This document shows positions 52,861 to 62,427 of a stretch of DNA of 64,000 nucleotides, piece after piece. The translations under genes were made by a program, and so were the position numbers. Position 1 is the stretch's first letter. Every line of letters begins with the position of its first letter. Source of the DNA: an uncultured Paenibacillaceae bacterium (GTDB lineage: Bacteria > Bacillota > Bacilli > Paenibacillales > K13); the NCBI GenBank assembly GCA_913056365.1, contig CAJXLT010000007.1:105478-169477 (forward strand), read 5' to 3'. The notes under the pieces are model-generated. The model searched no databases. It had not been told where the DNA came from and saw only the letters and a program-made list of their open reading frames with translations.

Positions 52861-54009
52861 TTAACGTTCGCTTTGATCTGCCTCTGCCTCAGAACCGGTT
52901 GCATCATCTTGCGTCTCGTGTTCCGTCGAGTGTTGATCGAATTCTTCTTCAGGCAGTCGTATCCATTGTTTGAGGTAACCTTGATCATACAACGCTTTCA
53001 GCAAAATAATGAGTACAGGTGACAGGATGAGGCCGGCGACGCCAAACAGCGACAATGAAATGACCATGAACGCAAGCGTTGTGAATGCTGATACGCCTAG
53101 TGAATCTCCGGTGAACTTGGGCTCAAGAATTTGACGCATCAACAGGACGATAACGAGCACTACAGTAAGCGAGATTGCGAAAGAGGTTTGCCCGACAATG
53201 AATAAGTACACGATCCACGGAATGAAGAATGTGGAAATTCCGAGCAGTGGCAAGATGTCGCTAATTGCGGCCATTAGCGCTATTGCGAATGCATTATTCA
53301 CTCGAAGCACGAGCAGTGCAACCAAGATAACGACGAACGTAATACTGACCAGCTTAAGCTGGGCTTTGACATAGCTTGCGATACCGAGCAGCACATTCTC
53401 CTTGAGGAAGTAGAAGGCTTTCTTGAAGGTGCTTGGTGTCTTCTTCGCGGCGAGCTCCTTCCAGAAGTCAATCTCCACACTGAGAAAATAAGCAAGAATG
53501 ATGGCGATCAGGAAATTGATGAGAAAAGTAGAAAACGATGATAACGTGGCAAGCAGCGTCTCTAGCAGCCACGTAACGATTGCCGATGCCTTCTCGGTAA
53601 TAGTCGATGCGTGTTCCTTCACTTGCTCGATCACTTCTGTTGGCAAATTCTCTTGCAAATAACCAGAACCGTGAACAATTTCTCTCTGCACCTGTTCTGC
53701 ATATTGTGGCACCTTGTCAATTAATGTTGACACCTGATTGATGAAGATCGCTCCTGCGCCAAGCAGAGAGCCGAGTATCAGGATGATGAACAGCACAATT
53801 GATATAGCGGATGCAATGGATTTCTTCAATCCGCGCCTATTTAGAAATTTGGCTAACGGTTCAATGATCAGGAATACGACGAAAGATAGCAAGATAGGCG
53901 CTGCGATTCGGTAGAATAGACTCCATACCCACAAGATCAGCAATACGGTCAGGAAGATCAGACCGATATCGAAAGCCGTGCGCCAATATCGCTTATAGAA
54001 GCTTAACAT
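52861..54009 (-). CDS. AI-2E family transporter
   Basis: This 382-residue integral membrane protein has an N-terminal pair of membrane segments, a soluble helical stretch of about 90 residues (VPQYAEQVQREIVHGSG) and five or more C-terminal membrane segments. The family motif is ISDILPLLGISTFFIPW. The AI-2E superfamily includes the TqsA exporter and sodium/proton antiporters, so the substrate cannot be deduced. The C-terminal 35 residues are very acidic. ATG at 54009 follows a G-rich GGGGGGAATAAC site. Confidence 0.88.
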   Translation of the reverse strand: MLSFYKRYWRTAFDIGLIFLTVLLILWVWSLFYRIAAPILLSFVVFLIIEPLAKFLNRRGLKKSIASAISIVLFIILILGSLLGAGAIFINQVSTLIDKVPQYAEQVQREIVHGSGYLQENLPTEVIEQVKEHASTITEKASAIVTWLLETLLATLSSFSTFLINFLIAIILAYFLSVEIDFWKELAAKKTPSTFKKAFYFLKENVLLGIASYVKAQLKLVSITFVVILVALLVLRVNNAFAIALMAAISDILPLLGISTFFIPWIVYLFIVGQTSFAISLTVVLVIVLLMRQILEPKFTGDSLGVSAFTTLAFMVISLSLFGVAGLILSPVLIILLKALYDQGYLKQWIRLPEEEFDQHSTEHETQDDATGSEAEADQSER

Positions 54010-54236
54010 AGTTATTCCCCCCCGCTTGTCTCTCCGAGTCCTTTCCTGTCATTATAAGCGATGCATGGGTAAAAAAGAAATGAAGAGCAAATGTCTGCGC
54101 ATTTACGTATATATACTCGTAAACGCTGCCATTAAATCTTTCATTTCACTCTGATGAATGGACATGGCTGTCGTTTTTTAGTAACATTAAGGGCAAATTG
54201 AACCATCATGGATTGAGATAGAGGGGAGGAACGTCC

Positions 54237-54614
54237 ATGTTTCGATTGGGGAAACGAGTCATTATCGTAGCAGACAGCTTCGAGCAGAAGCTTCCCGTAG
54301 GGGAATACGGCTATGTCATTGCATATGACCGCAATAACGATAATGCTTTCGATTATGTGGTGCGCATTCCTAAGTTGAACCGCAACGTCTACGTTCCTGC
54401 ATCGGACCTTGAGCTGGAAGAGGAGCTGCAGAAGCAGGAAGCCGAGCGGCTTGAACGCGAAGCGTTGATAGATTATGCGCTTGCGACGCGCAATGAAGCT
54501 CTGTTTCGTTATATTATGACCGGCGAATCAGAGGAAGATGAAGAAGAGAAGAGCGAAGAAGTGCAGAGCAGGGAAGAATTCATTCGTCAAGTGAACTTGA
54601 AGGCTTGGATTTGA
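54237..54614 (+). CDS. Conserved hypothetical protein with acidic C-terminus
   Basis: This 125-residue protein starts at ATG 54237 after GAGGGGAGGAAC. The N-terminal 60 residues resemble a small beta-barrel of KOW or SH3 type (KLPVGEYGYVIAYDRNNDNA followed by FDYVVRIPKLNRNVYVPAS). A long charged helix follows and a tract of E and K (ESEEDEEEKSEEVQSREEF), and the protein ends RQVNLKAWI. It has no known function; such proteins occur in Paenibacillus. A terminator follows. Confidence 0.65.
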   Translation: MFRLGKRVIIVADSFEQKLPVGEYGYVIAYDRNNDNAFDYVVRIPKLNRNVYVPASDLELEEELQKQEAERLEREALIDYALATRNEALFRYIMTGESEEDEEEKSEEVQSREEFIRQVNLKAWI

Positions 54615-54647
54615 GCAGCAGGCTGTATGGGCACTAGAATACCAAGG

Positions 54648-54688
54648 AAGCTATCCAACGGTCCGAATAGGATGGGATAGCTTTTTTT
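54648..54688 (+). terminator. Terminator before gatC
   Basis: AAGCTATCC (54648-54656) pairs with GGATAGCTT (54675-54683), followed by a T run. Confidence 0.85.
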
Positions 54689-54772
54689 ATGCATGGCGTG
54701 TGCAGTTCGTGTACGTTCTTGAGGCGGTGAAGTCTGTGGCTACGAATACATGGAATGGTCCCGGTTCCGTGT

Positions 54773-54801
54773 TTGAGTGAAATTCTAAACTGCGCTATAA
54801 T
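54773..54801 (+). promoter_or_regulatory. Promoter of gatCAB
   Basis: TTGAGT (54773-54778), 17-base spacer, TATAAT (54796-54801). Leader to gatC is about 40 bases. Confidence 0.75.
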
Positions 54802-54848
54802 CATAGGATGAAGTTGGGAAGTAGTGTCTGACAGGAGGGGACAGAGTA

Positions 54849-55136
54849 GTGAGCATATCTATTCAGGATGTTGAGCACGTGGCCAAGCTGGCTCGTCTAG
54901 ATTTATCGGAAGAAGAGAAACAGACATACATGAAGCAGCTGAATGCGATATTGCAATATGCAGATAAGCTGAATGAGCTGGATACGGATCAAGTAGAACC
55001 GACCAGTCATGTGATGGAACTTGTGAATGTCACAAGGGAAGACGAACGCCGTTCGTCCTGGCCGATCGAGCAGGTAATGAAGAACGCGCCGGAAGAAGAT
55101 GAAGGGCAGTTCAAAGTGCCTGCAGTGCTTGACTAA
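54849..55136 (+). CDS. gatC: Aspartyl/glutamyl-tRNA(Asn/Gln) amidotransferase subunit C
   Basis: This 95-residue subunit stabilises the GatA-GatB complex, which converts Glu-tRNA(Gln) to Gln-tRNA(Gln) (and Asp-tRNA(Asn) to Asn-tRNA). It has the family pattern VEHVAKLARLDLSEEEKQ, then QLNAILQYADKLNELDTDQV and a C-terminal VPAVLD. The start is GTG 54849 after GGAGGGGACAG. gatA follows after 37 bases. The presence of this operon implies that tRNA-Gln is charged indirectly. Confidence 0.95.
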   Translation: MSISIQDVEHVAKLARLDLSEEEKQTYMKQLNAILQYADKLNELDTDQVEPTSHVMELVNVTREDERRSSWPIEQVMKNAPEEDEGQFKVPAVLD

Positions 55137-55173
55137 TAGCTTTGGAGAATAGGAATGAAGGAGGACGTTTCCT

Positions 55174-56631
55174 TTGTCGTTGTTCGATATGAAATTACAG
55201 GATGTCCATGCTAAGCTGGCGGACAAGGAGTTGAAGGTTTCCGAGCTCGTTGACGAAGCATATGCACGAATCAGCAAGGTCGATGCACAGGTCGGTGCTT
55301 TCTTGACCTTGGCAGAGGAGCAGGCTCGCGCACAAGCACAAGCGTTGGACGAACAGTTGGCGGCGGGAGATGAACGCGGCTTGTTGTTCGGTTTGCCTGC
55401 CGGCATTAAGGATAATATCGTGACCGAGAATTTGCGCACAACATGCGCAAGCCAATTGTTAGCCAATTATGATCCGATCTATAACGCTACTGTTATGGAG
55501 AAGCTGAAGATTGCTCAAGCTGTAACGATTGGCAAGGTGAACATGGATGAGTTTGCAATGGGCGGATCGAATGAGAATTCTTCGTATCACCCAGTTCGAA
55601 ATCCATGGGATACAGACCGTGTGCCAGGCGGATCAAGCGGGGGATCTGCCGCTGCTGTAGCGGCAGGAGAAGTATACTTCGCGCTTGGTTCTGATACAGG
55701 CGGTTCCATTCGACAGCCAGCCGCCTATTGCGGTGTCGTCGGTTTGAAGCCGACCTACGGCTTGATCTCGCGGTTTGGCTTGGTGGCATTCGCCTCGTCA
55801 TTGGATCAGATCGGTCCGCTGACGAAGAATGTCGAGGACGCGGCCTATGTGCTGCAAGCGATTGCCGGTCACGATGAGAAGGACTCTACTTCTGCGAAAG
55901 TAGATATTCCGGACTACATAAGCAGCTTGAATGGAGAGGTTCAAGGGTTGCGCTTGGCGATTCCAAAGGAATATATGGGGGAAGGCATTCAGCCAGCTGT
56001 CAAGGAGGCAATGAAGACAGCGATTGCGAAGCTGGAAAGTATGGGCGCAACCGTAGATGAGGTGTCCATGCCGCATACGGACTATGCGATTGCTACCTAT
56101 TACCTGCTGGCTTCATCTGAAGCTTCCTCCAACTTGGCGCGCTTCGATGGCGTTCGCTATGGCGTTCGTTCAGATAAGGCGGACAATTTGCTCGAAGTGT
56201 ATCATCGCTCCCGCAGCGAAGGCTTCGGCCCAGAGGTGAAGCGCCGTATTATGCTCGGAACTTATGCGCTTAGCTCGGGCTATTACGATGCTTATTACTT
56301 GAAGGCGCAGAAGGTCCGTACATTGATCAAGCAGGATTTCGACAAAGTGTTCGAGCAATATGATGCGATTGTATCCCCTACCGCACCGACGACAGCATTT
56401 CGGCTTGGGGATCAGATCAGCGATCCGTTAACGATGTATATGAATGATGCGTGCACAATTCCAGTAAGCTTAGCTGGTGTGCCGGCGATCAGCGTGCCGT
56501 GCGGGACAGCAGACGGTATGCCAGTCGGCATGCAAATTATTGGGAAGCACTTTGACGAGACGATGGTGCTGCGCATCGCGCACGCTTATGAACAAGCCGG
56601 AGATTGGGCGGGCCGCCGCCCTGCTCTATAG
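55174..56631 (+). CDS. gatA: Glutamyl-tRNA(Gln) amidotransferase subunit A
   Basis: This 485-residue glutaminase subunit releases ammonia from glutamine and channels it to GatB. It has the amidase signature triad at the classical positions: K79 (PAGIKDN), S154 (in GGSSGGS) and S178 (TGGSIRQPA). Length is standard. The start is TTG 55174, nine bases after AAGGAGGA. gatB begins 16 bases after its stop, so the three subunits come from one transcript. Confidence 0.97.
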   Translation: MSLFDMKLQDVHAKLADKELKVSELVDEAYARISKVDAQVGAFLTLAEEQARAQAQALDEQLAAGDERGLLFGLPAGIKDNIVTENLRTTCASQLLANYDPIYNATVMEKLKIAQAVTIGKVNMDEFAMGGSNENSSYHPVRNPWDTDRVPGGSSGGSAAAVAAGEVYFALGSDTGGSIRQPAAYCGVVGLKPTYGLISRFGLVAFASSLDQIGPLTKNVEDAAYVLQAIAGHDEKDSTSAKVDIPDYISSLNGEVQGLRLAIPKEYMGEGIQPAVKEAMKTAIAKLESMGATVDEVSMPHTDYAIATYYLLASSEASSNLARFDGVRYGVRSDKADNLLEVYHRSRSEGFGPEVKRRIMLGTYALSSGYYDAYYLKAQKVRTLIKQDFDKVFEQYDAIVSPTAPTTAFRLGDQISDPLTMYMNDACTIPVSLAGVPAISVPCGTADGMPVGMQIIGKHFDETMVLRIAHAYEQAGDWAGRRPAL

Positions 56632-56646
56632 AGAGGAGGAACAGCG

Positions 56647-58092
56647 ATGTCTATGACTGGAACGAAGTATGAAACTGTCATCGGTCTGGAAGTTCACGTA
56701 GAGCTTCACACGCAATCGAAGATTTTTTGCGGCTGCTCCACCTCATTCGGCGCACCGCCTAACACGCATACGTGTCCCGTATGCCTAGGCCATCCGGGTG
56801 TGCTGCCTGTTCTGAACCGGCAGGCGGTAGATTTCGCGATGAAGGCAGCCATGGCCTTGAATTGCCAGATTGCAGATGTAAGCAAGTTCGACCGCAAAAA
56901 TTACTTTTATCCGGATTCACCCAAGGCTTATCAAATTTCACAGTTTGATCAACCGATCGGTGAGAACGGATGGATCGATATCGAGGTAGACGGCGAGACG
57001 AAGCGAATCGGTATTACGCGCCTGCACCTTGAGGAAGATGCGGGTAAGCTTACACATGTGGACGGCGGCTTCGCTTCCTTAGTAGATTTCAACCGTGTCG
57101 GTACACCGCTTGTAGAGATTGTGTCGGAGCCTGATCTGCGTTCGCCCGAGGAAGCAAGAGCGTACCTGGAGAAATTAAGGGCGATTATGCTGTACTGCGA
57201 AGTATCTGACGTGAAGATGGAGGAAGGCTCCTTGCGCTGTGATGCGAATATAAGTCTTCGTCCGTATGGGCAAGAGAAGTTCGGCACACGTGCTGAGTTG
57301 AAGAACATGAACTCCTTCCGCGGGGTGCAGCGAGGCTTGGAATATGAGCAGTGGCGTCAAGCGGAGGTGTTGGACGAAGGCAGAGAAGTCGTGCAAGAGA
57401 CCCGCCGCTGGGATGATGCGCAAGGGAAGACAATTTCCATGCGTGGCAAGGAAGAATCGCACGACTATCGGTACTTTCCTGACCCGGATTTGGTGCGCTT
57501 GCACATTGATGAAGCGTGGAAAGAACGCGTTCGTACTACGATACCGGAGCTGCCTGATGCGCGGAAGCAGCGTTATACGGAGCAATTCGGACTTCCTGCT
57601 TACGATGCAGGCGTTATCACTGCTTCTAAGAAGTTGGCTGATTTCTTCGAGGAGAGTCTGCAATATACGGGAGACGCGAAGGCGGTTTCCAATTGGATTA
57701 TGGGCGATCTGCTCGGTCACTTGAATGCGAACAATTTAGAGTTTGAGGACGTCAGCATTACTGGACAAGGCCTGGGTGAAATGATTGGTCTCATCGAGAA
57801 GGGAACGATCAGCTCGAAGATTGCGAAGACAGTCTTCAAGGAGATGCTGGACAGCGGCAAGACACCGCAGACGATTGTGGAAGAGAAAGGGCTTGTGCAA
57901 ATTAGCGACGAGGGTGCGATACTAGGTATTGTCAAGCAGGTCATTGAACGCAATCCGAAGCCTGTAGAGGATTTCCGTTCAGGCAATGACAAGGCTGTCG
58001 GCTTCCTTGTTGGACAAGTCATGAAGGAAACGAAGGGCAAGGCGAATCCAGGCTTGGTGAACAAGCTACTACAGAAAGAGCTTCGCTCTTAG
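56647..58092 (+). CDS. gatB: Aspartyl/glutamyl-tRNA amidotransferase subunit B
   Basis: This 481-residue subunit binds the misacylated tRNA and transfers the amide group. The N-terminal kinase-like cradle domain has [14 protein letters not shown], the four zinc cysteines in FCGCSTSF and [11 protein letters not shown], and [11 protein letters not shown]. The C-terminal YqeY-like tail binds tRNA ([19 protein letters not shown]). The ATG at 56647 follows AGAGGAGGAACAGC. It is the last gene of the operon. Confidence 0.97.
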   Translation: MSMTGTKYETVIGLEVHVELHTQSKIFCGCSTSFGAPPNTHTCPVCLGHPGVLPVLNRQAVDFAMKAAMALNCQIADVSKFDRKNYFYPDSPKAYQISQFDQPIGENGWIDIEVDGETKRIGITRLHLEEDAGKLTHVDGGFASLVDFNRVGTPLVEIVSEPDLRSPEEARAYLEKLRAIMLYCEVSDVKMEEGSLRCDANISLRPYGQEKFGTRAELKNMNSFRGVQRGLEYEQWRQAEVLDEGREVVQETRRWDDAQGKTISMRGKEESHDYRYFPDPDLVRLHIDEAWKERVRTTIPELPDARKQRYTEQFGLPAYDAGVITASKKLADFFEESLQYTGDAKAVSNWIMGDLLGHLNANNLEFEDVSITGQGLGEMIGLIEKGTISSKIAKTVFKEMLDSGKTPQTIVEEKGLVQISDEGAILGIVKQVIERNPKPVEDFRSGNDKAVGFLVGQVMKETKGKANPGLVNKLLQKELRS

Positions 58093-58110
58093 CATATAGG
58101 GTGCTGTAAT

Positions 58111-58151
58111 CAGCAGTCGGCGCACAGCCAAGCCAGGCGCGTCGACTGCTG
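58111..58151 (+). terminator. Hairpin after gatB
   Basis: CAGCAGTC (58111-58118) pairs with GACTGCTG (58144-58151), with inner GCGC pairs. Only TTGTG follows, so it is a weak terminator. Confidence 0.45.
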
Positions 58152-58229
58152 TTGTGCTCTGTGAAGGGGATATCTGCCATAATCATGCAATAGGATTTCT
58201 ATCTTTCGCTTCCGGTGAGGGGGATCAAG

Positions 58230-58703
58230 TTGATACAAGTACTGAATGTGCATGATGACGTAACAGTAGAGATGTTATGGTATTTGCAGCATACTTCTTA
58301 TAAAGTGGAAGCGACGCTCATAGGTTTTACAGAGATTCCTCCGTTGACGGATACCTTCGAGTCGATTCGGCAGAGCGGTGAAACATTCTTAGGCTGCGTG
58401 GAGGAGGGAGAGATTCTCGCTGCATTGTCCTATGATCGTGAGCAAGATACTGTAACCATTCATCGCTTAATGGTGCATGTGAACCGCTTTCGCCAAGGTC
58501 TGGCCAGCAGCCTGTTGACAGCTTTAATTCAGAGAGAAGGAGCAGGTGACTACCGTGTACTCGCTGGGAGCCGAAACTTGCCAGCATTAAGATTATATGA
58601 GAAGCAAGGTTTCCGCGCTATAAGGGAAGAGGAGGTAACCCCGGGCGTTCCCTTAACCGAACTGAAGCGGGTTGTGACGAATGAATCATTAAGGAGGACT
58701 TAA
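58230..58703 (+). CDS. GNAT family acetyltransferase
   Basis: The TTG at 58230 is chosen because GAGGGGG lies seven bases upstream; the GTG at 58215 lies before that site. The 157-residue protein has the GNAT fold: the acetyl-CoA loop VNRFRQGLASSLL (Q/R-x-x-G-x-A type), then AGSRNLPALRLYEKQGFRAI. Substrate is unknown. It ends one base before the MgtC-like gene, so both are likely cotranscribed. Confidence 0.85.
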   Translation: MIQVLNVHDDVTVEMLWYLQHTSYKVEATLIGFTEIPPLTDTFESIRQSGETFLGCVEEGEILAALSYDREQDTVTIHRLMVHVNRFRQGLASSLLTALIQREGAGDYRVLAGSRNLPALRLYEKQGFRAIREEEVTPGVPLTELKRVVTNESLRRT

Positions 58704-58704
58704 C

Positions 58705-59409
58705 ATGGCAGAACCGTGGGTGCTTGACCCTCTTCAATTGTTGCTGCGGTTAGGATTAGCCGTTGTACTCGGGGGTATCATCGGGATCGAGCGTGAGCGA
58801 ACGAACCATGCTGCCGGGTTTCGCACACATATTCTTGTTTGTCTGGGTGCAGCGCTTATTATGCTCCTATCCGCATATGGATTTGCAGATTTCGCTGAAG
58901 AGGAGAACGTACGCATGGACCCTGCCAGACTCGCTGCACAGGTGATTAGCGGAATCGGCTTCCTGGGTGCCGGCGTTATTATGCGCAACGGGGCATCGAT
59001 CACAGGGCTGACGACGGCAGCTTCCTTGTGGGTTGTCGCTGCAATTGGCTTGGCAATAGGAGCGGGATATTATATAGGAGCAGCAGTGACAACCTGTTTC
59101 GTACTATTCAGCCTATTTATATTGAACAAAGTGGAGAAACGCTGGTTTGATGATCATAAGAAATATACATTAAAGCTTCATGCTACCGATGAATTCCAAG
59201 GAATGACTTTCTTGCAGAAGCAGTTAGAGCAAACAGGAATCGAAATTCTCGGTATGAAAGCTAGTAACGTGGCTGAAGGCAAGGGACAGGAGAACCGCAC
59301 GCATAGTCATTATGCAGTGATTCTGCGTATTAAGAAAGCTAGAGTGATTCCTGCGCTGTTAGATAGGTTAAGAGAGAGTCCTGGTGTACAAGAAGTACAG
59401 CTGGATTAA
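58705..59409 (+). CDS. MgtC/SapB family membrane protein
   Basis: This 234-residue protein has the MgtC signature in the first 130 residues: LGGIIGIERERTNHAAGFRTH, VSGIGFLGAGVIM-like QVISGIGFLGAGVIMRNG, and LTTAASLWVVAAIGLAIGAG. Four to five membrane segments precede a cytoplasmic C-terminal ACT-like domain (about 150-234). MgtC relatives act on intracellular magnesium or membrane potential; the exact job here is open. ATG 58705 follows AAGGAGGACTTAAC. Confidence 0.9.
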   Translation: MAEPWVLDPLQLLLRLGLAVVLGGIIGIERERTNHAAGFRTHILVCLGAALIMLLSAYGFADFAEEENVRMDPARLAAQVISGIGFLGAGVIMRNGASITGLTTAASLWVVAAIGLAIGAGYYIGAAVTTCFVLFSLFILNKVEKRWFDDHKKYTLKLHATDEFQGMTFLQKQLEQTGIEILGMKASNVAEGKGQENRTHSHYAVILRIKKARVIPALLDRLRESPGVQEVQLD

Positions 59410-59440
59410 ATGACCAAGCTTGTGAAATGTATGATTGGAA

Positions 59441-59470
59441 TTGACAAATTGATTTGAACGCTCGTAAAAT
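59441..59470 (+). promoter_or_regulatory. Promoter of perR
   Basis: TTGACA (59441-59446), 18-base spacer, TAAAAT (59465-59470). I saw no clear Per box overlapping it. Confidence 0.65.
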
Positions 59471-59520
59471 AAGAGTAACTATGAATGAATAGCAATGTGC
59501 AGGAAGGGGTGGGAGTTAAG

Positions 59521-59955
59521 GTGCATGACAAATTGGAATCAGCATTGGATAAATTGAAGACGACAGGTGTGCGCATGACTCCGCAAAGACATGCTATCCT
59601 AGCCTACCTGCTCGATTCCCCCACGCATCCGAGTGTGGATGAAATTTATCGCGCGTTAGAGAAGAAATTTCCTAGCATGAGTGTGGCAACCATTTATAAT
59701 AACCTCAAGCTTTTCTTAGAATCGGGGCTTGTCAGGGAATTGACTTATGGTGACGGTGCGAGTAGATTTGATGCGGATATGTCGAGTCATTATCATGCAA
59801 TATGTGAAATATGCGGCATGATCGATGATTTTGACTGTGAACCATTAACTAAAGTGGAGTCACTTGCAGCGCAAGAAACAGGCTATCAGATCAGCCGCCA
59901 TCGAATGGAAGTGTACGGTATTTGTCCTGCTTGTGCTCAAGTAACGACACATTGA
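59521..59955 (+). CDS. perR: Peroxide-responsive repressor PerR (Fur family)
   Basis: I start at GTG 59521 because alignment by eye with Bacillus PerR begins there; an in-frame ATG at 59485 would add 12 residues. The 144-residue protein has the Fur winged helix (GVRMTPQRHAILAYL, SVATIYNNLKLF) and the iron/manganese sensing ligands: His in SPTHPS, Asp and two His in SRFDADMSSHYHAICE. Structural zinc cysteines are CEICG and CPAC. The oxidisable histidine pattern and the ygzB/ygxA neighbours support PerR rather than Fur or Zur. It represses catalase-type defence genes until peroxide oxidises it. Confidence 0.93.
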   Translation: MHDKLESALDKLKTTGVRMTPQRHAILAYLLDSPTHPSVDEIYRALEKKFPSMSVATIYNNLKLFLESGLVRELTYGDGASRFDADMSSHYHAICEICGMIDDFDCEPLTKVESLAAQETGYQISRHRMEVYGICPACAQVTTH

Positions 59956-60085
59956 GACAAGATATGAGTGGCACAATTGTGCAACCTTTGCCGCTTGACT
60001 AACGTATGTGTTTTAGGAATGAACATCCTGAAATATATACGTTTTTTTTCTTCGCTGACTTCTATCGCAAAGGACGTGACTAGCT

Positions 60086-61843
60086 ATGAATTATGGCCCG
60101 GTGCCTCGCAGAGGACGCAAGGGGCGTAGAAGGGGATGTTTGCTGTTTCCTTTCCTGCTGTTACTGGCAGGGGCTGCGGCAGTGCTATATTGGTATTGGG
60201 AGTCAACGCAGCCGAATCAGAACCGGGTAGAGCCTGACTTTGGGAATTTGGAGCAGCCGATATTTTTGAACGGTGAAATGATGGACATGCCGGCAATGGG
60301 ATCAGCCGGGGGATTGCTTTTGCCGCTTGATGTGCTTAGGCAAGTGAACCCTGAAGCGTTTCTAGCTGAAGAAGACGATATGCTAATTGTCACAACGCAA
60401 GCTTCTGTCGTGAACTTTCGGACAGATCAACTAACTGCTTTGATGAATGATGAGCCTGTGGAGCTGGCATTTGCTATGCAGCGATTGAACAATGAGTTGT
60501 ATGTGCCGTCTCAGCCATTGCAAGACATTATGGATTACACAGTGGAACAATACGATACATCTGGGGCGGTAGCGATATGGACACCCGGCCAAGCTGTTCG
60601 GAAGGCTGAAGTAGCGAGCAAGCCGGATGAGCCGACATGGCAAGCAATGGTACGGACCGGACCTACCGAGCAAGCTCCGATATCGGCAGAGCTCCCGCAA
60701 GGGGAGCATGTTATCATTCTGGATGAAGTTGAGTTAGGATGGTATCAGGTCCAGATGCAAGATGGTTATATAGGGCATATTAACAAACAAGATGTGCAAC
60801 TATTGCAGTCTGAAGTTGTTGCCTCAGTAGCGCCTCAGTCAGAGAGGATTCCATGGAAGCCGCTCGGTGAACGTATTAATTTGACTTGGGAGGCTGTCTA
60901 TAACAATAGCAATCCAGATACAGCACAAATAGGGGAGATGCCTGGATTGAATGTCGTTAGTCCGACATGGTTCCATCTGCTGCAGCGGGAAGATGGAACG
61001 TTCTATGTGCAGAACTGGGCAGATCCGTCATATGTTGAATGGGCCCACCAGCGCGGTTACCAGGTCTGGGCGCTGTTCGACAACAGCTTCGATCCAGATT
61101 GGACCAAAGAAGCGTTGGCTACGTTCGAAAGTCGTAGATCGATTATACGTGAATTGCTGACTTATGCGAACTTATATGAATTGCAAGGTATCAATATTGA
61201 TTTTGAGAACGTCTACTTGGAAGATGGCGATAAGCTTACACAATTTGTTCGTGAACTCACCCCGCTGTTCCATGAACAAGATCTCGTCGTGTCGATTGAT
61301 GTAACTATTCGCGGCGGCAGTGATATGTGGTCGAACTTTTATGACCGTGAGGCACTGGGACAGCTTGTAGACTATATGATGGTCATGACGTATGACGAGC
61401 ATTGGGCATCCTCGCCAGTCGCCGGTTCTGTCGCTTCGTTGCCATGGGTGGAGAAGGGGATCTCGGATATTATTCAGCACGATCATGTCCCGTCCAGTAA
61501 ATTGTTGCTTGGTGCTCCTTATTATACCCGAATCTGGACGGAATATGTGGAGGATGGTCAGCAGAAAGTATCTTCACGAGCGCTTGGTATGACATCAACT
61601 CGTGAATGGATTGAGACGAATGGAGTAGAGCTTGTATTCGATGATCAGGCGGGTCAATGGTACGGAGAGTTGATAGAGGGGACTACGACATACAAGGTAT
61701 GGCTGGAGAATGCCGATTCCATGAGAGCTAGGGCGGATTTGGTGAACGAGTATGATCTTGCTGGCATCGCCTCTTGGCGCAGAGGATTTGAAACGCCGGA
61801 TATTTGGCAAGCAATTGCAGAGCAGTTGAGCAAGAAACCATAG
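60086..61843 (+). CDS. Membrane-anchored GH18 family glycosyl hydrolase with SH3 domain
   Basis: This 585-residue protein has a strongly basic N-terminus (RRGRKGRRRGC) and one membrane segment (LLFPFLLLLAGAAAVLYWY), so the rest is outside. In order: a copper amine oxidase N-like region (40-170, GGLLLPLDVLRQVNPE), an SH3 domain (about 195-250, ELGWYQVQMQDGYIGHI), then the GH18 barrel (265-580) with the catalytic Glu374 in INIDFENVYL, and MMVMTYDEHW. Relatives such as YaaH/YdhD type enzymes act on spore or vegetative peptidoglycan. It is placed between perR and ygzB. A strong terminator follows. Confidence 0.9.
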   Translation: MNYGPVPRRGRKGRRRGCLLFPFLLLLAGAAAVLYWYWESTQPNQNRVEPDFGNLEQPIFLNGEMMDMPAMGSAGGLLLPLDVLRQVNPEAFLAEEDDMLIVTTQASVVNFRTDQLTALMNDEPVELAFAMQRLNNELYVPSQPLQDIMDYTVEQYDTSGAVAIWTPGQAVRKAEVASKPDEPTWQAMVRTGPTEQAPISAELPQGEHVIILDEVELGWYQVQMQDGYIGHINKQDVQLLQSEVVASVAPQSERIPWKPLGERINLTWEAVYNNSNPDTAQIGEMPGLNVVSPTWFHLLQREDGTFYVQNWADPSYVEWAHQRGYQVWALFDNSFDPDWTKEALATFESRRSIIRELLTYANLYELQGINIDFENVYLEDGDKLTQFVRELTPLFHEQDLVVSIDVTIRGGSDMWSNFYDREALGQLVDYMMVMTYDEHWASSPVAGSVASLPWVEKGISDIIQHDHVPSSKLLLGAPYYTRIWTEYVEDGQQKVSSRALGMTSTREWIETNGVELVFDDQAGQWYGELIEGTTTYKVWLENADSMRARADLVNEYDLAGIASWRRGFETPDIWQAIAEQLSKKP

Positions 61844-61845
61844 TG

Positions 61846-61878
61846 CAACAAAGGGAGCCGTAAAGGCTCCCTTTGTTG
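61846..61878. terminator. Terminator between GH18 and ygzB genes
   Basis: Perfect 14-bp stem CAACAAAGGGAGCC / GGCTCCCTTTGTTG with loop GTAAA. Probably serves both convergent genes. Confidence 0.85.
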
Positions 61879-61921
61879 TAAATAGGTATGAAAGCTGGTT
61901 TCGAAAGCTCTTTTAGAGATG

Positions 61922-62302
61922 TTAGTTGGAACGCTCTGGTGAGCTCGTCTCCTGACCTTCCGAATGTTCAGGTGCGCTTGTAGCTTGATTGGGGTCCAAG
62001 GTGAGTATTGTTTTGCAGAACATACAACGGTCTGTTTTGCCGAGCATCTTAGTCTGCTTGCCGCAATCCGGACATTGCAATACAACGGAGCTGGTAGATA
62101 ATACCCCCGCCCAGAAGTATATAGCCATGCTGCCCAGCACACTAACCATACCGATAAGCATGAAGATGAAGAGAACAATTTTACCTGGTTCCCCCCATAC
62201 TAGTACAGCTGATGTTCCCAGAATCATAAGACCGAGTCCGAGTAAGGTAAGAACTAAGCCCCATAGTCGGAACTCATTGAGTTTACTAGATTTTAAGCGC
62301 AT
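61922..62302 (-). CDS. ygzB: YgzB family zinc-ribbon membrane protein
   Basis: This 126-residue protein has two membrane helices (LVLTLLGLGLMILGTSAVLV and FIFMLIGMVSVLGSMAIYF), then a zinc ribbon with CPDC and CMFC pairs and a polar tail. This is the DUF2614/YgzB family. Function is unknown. The ATG at 62302 follows AAGGAAGGGTAATC. Its location next to perR and ygxA and before an rRNA operon is the same as in Bacillus subtilis. Confidence 0.9.
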   Translation of the reverse strand: MRLKSSKLNEFRLWGLVLTLLGLGLMILGTSAVLVWGEPGKIVLFIFMLIGMVSVLGSMAIYFWAGVLSTSSVVLQCPDCGKQTKMLGKTDRCMFCKTILTLDPNQATSAPEHSEGQETSSPERSN

Positions 62303-62427
62303 GATTACCCTTCCTTTGCAGTTAAATAGAATGAATCAAGAATAGAGGCAGGAAAACGGAACGATGGTGTAGAATGAGTACTCAACAGCAACTGTACTAA
62401 AAACAAAACTTGGAGACGAAGTGAACA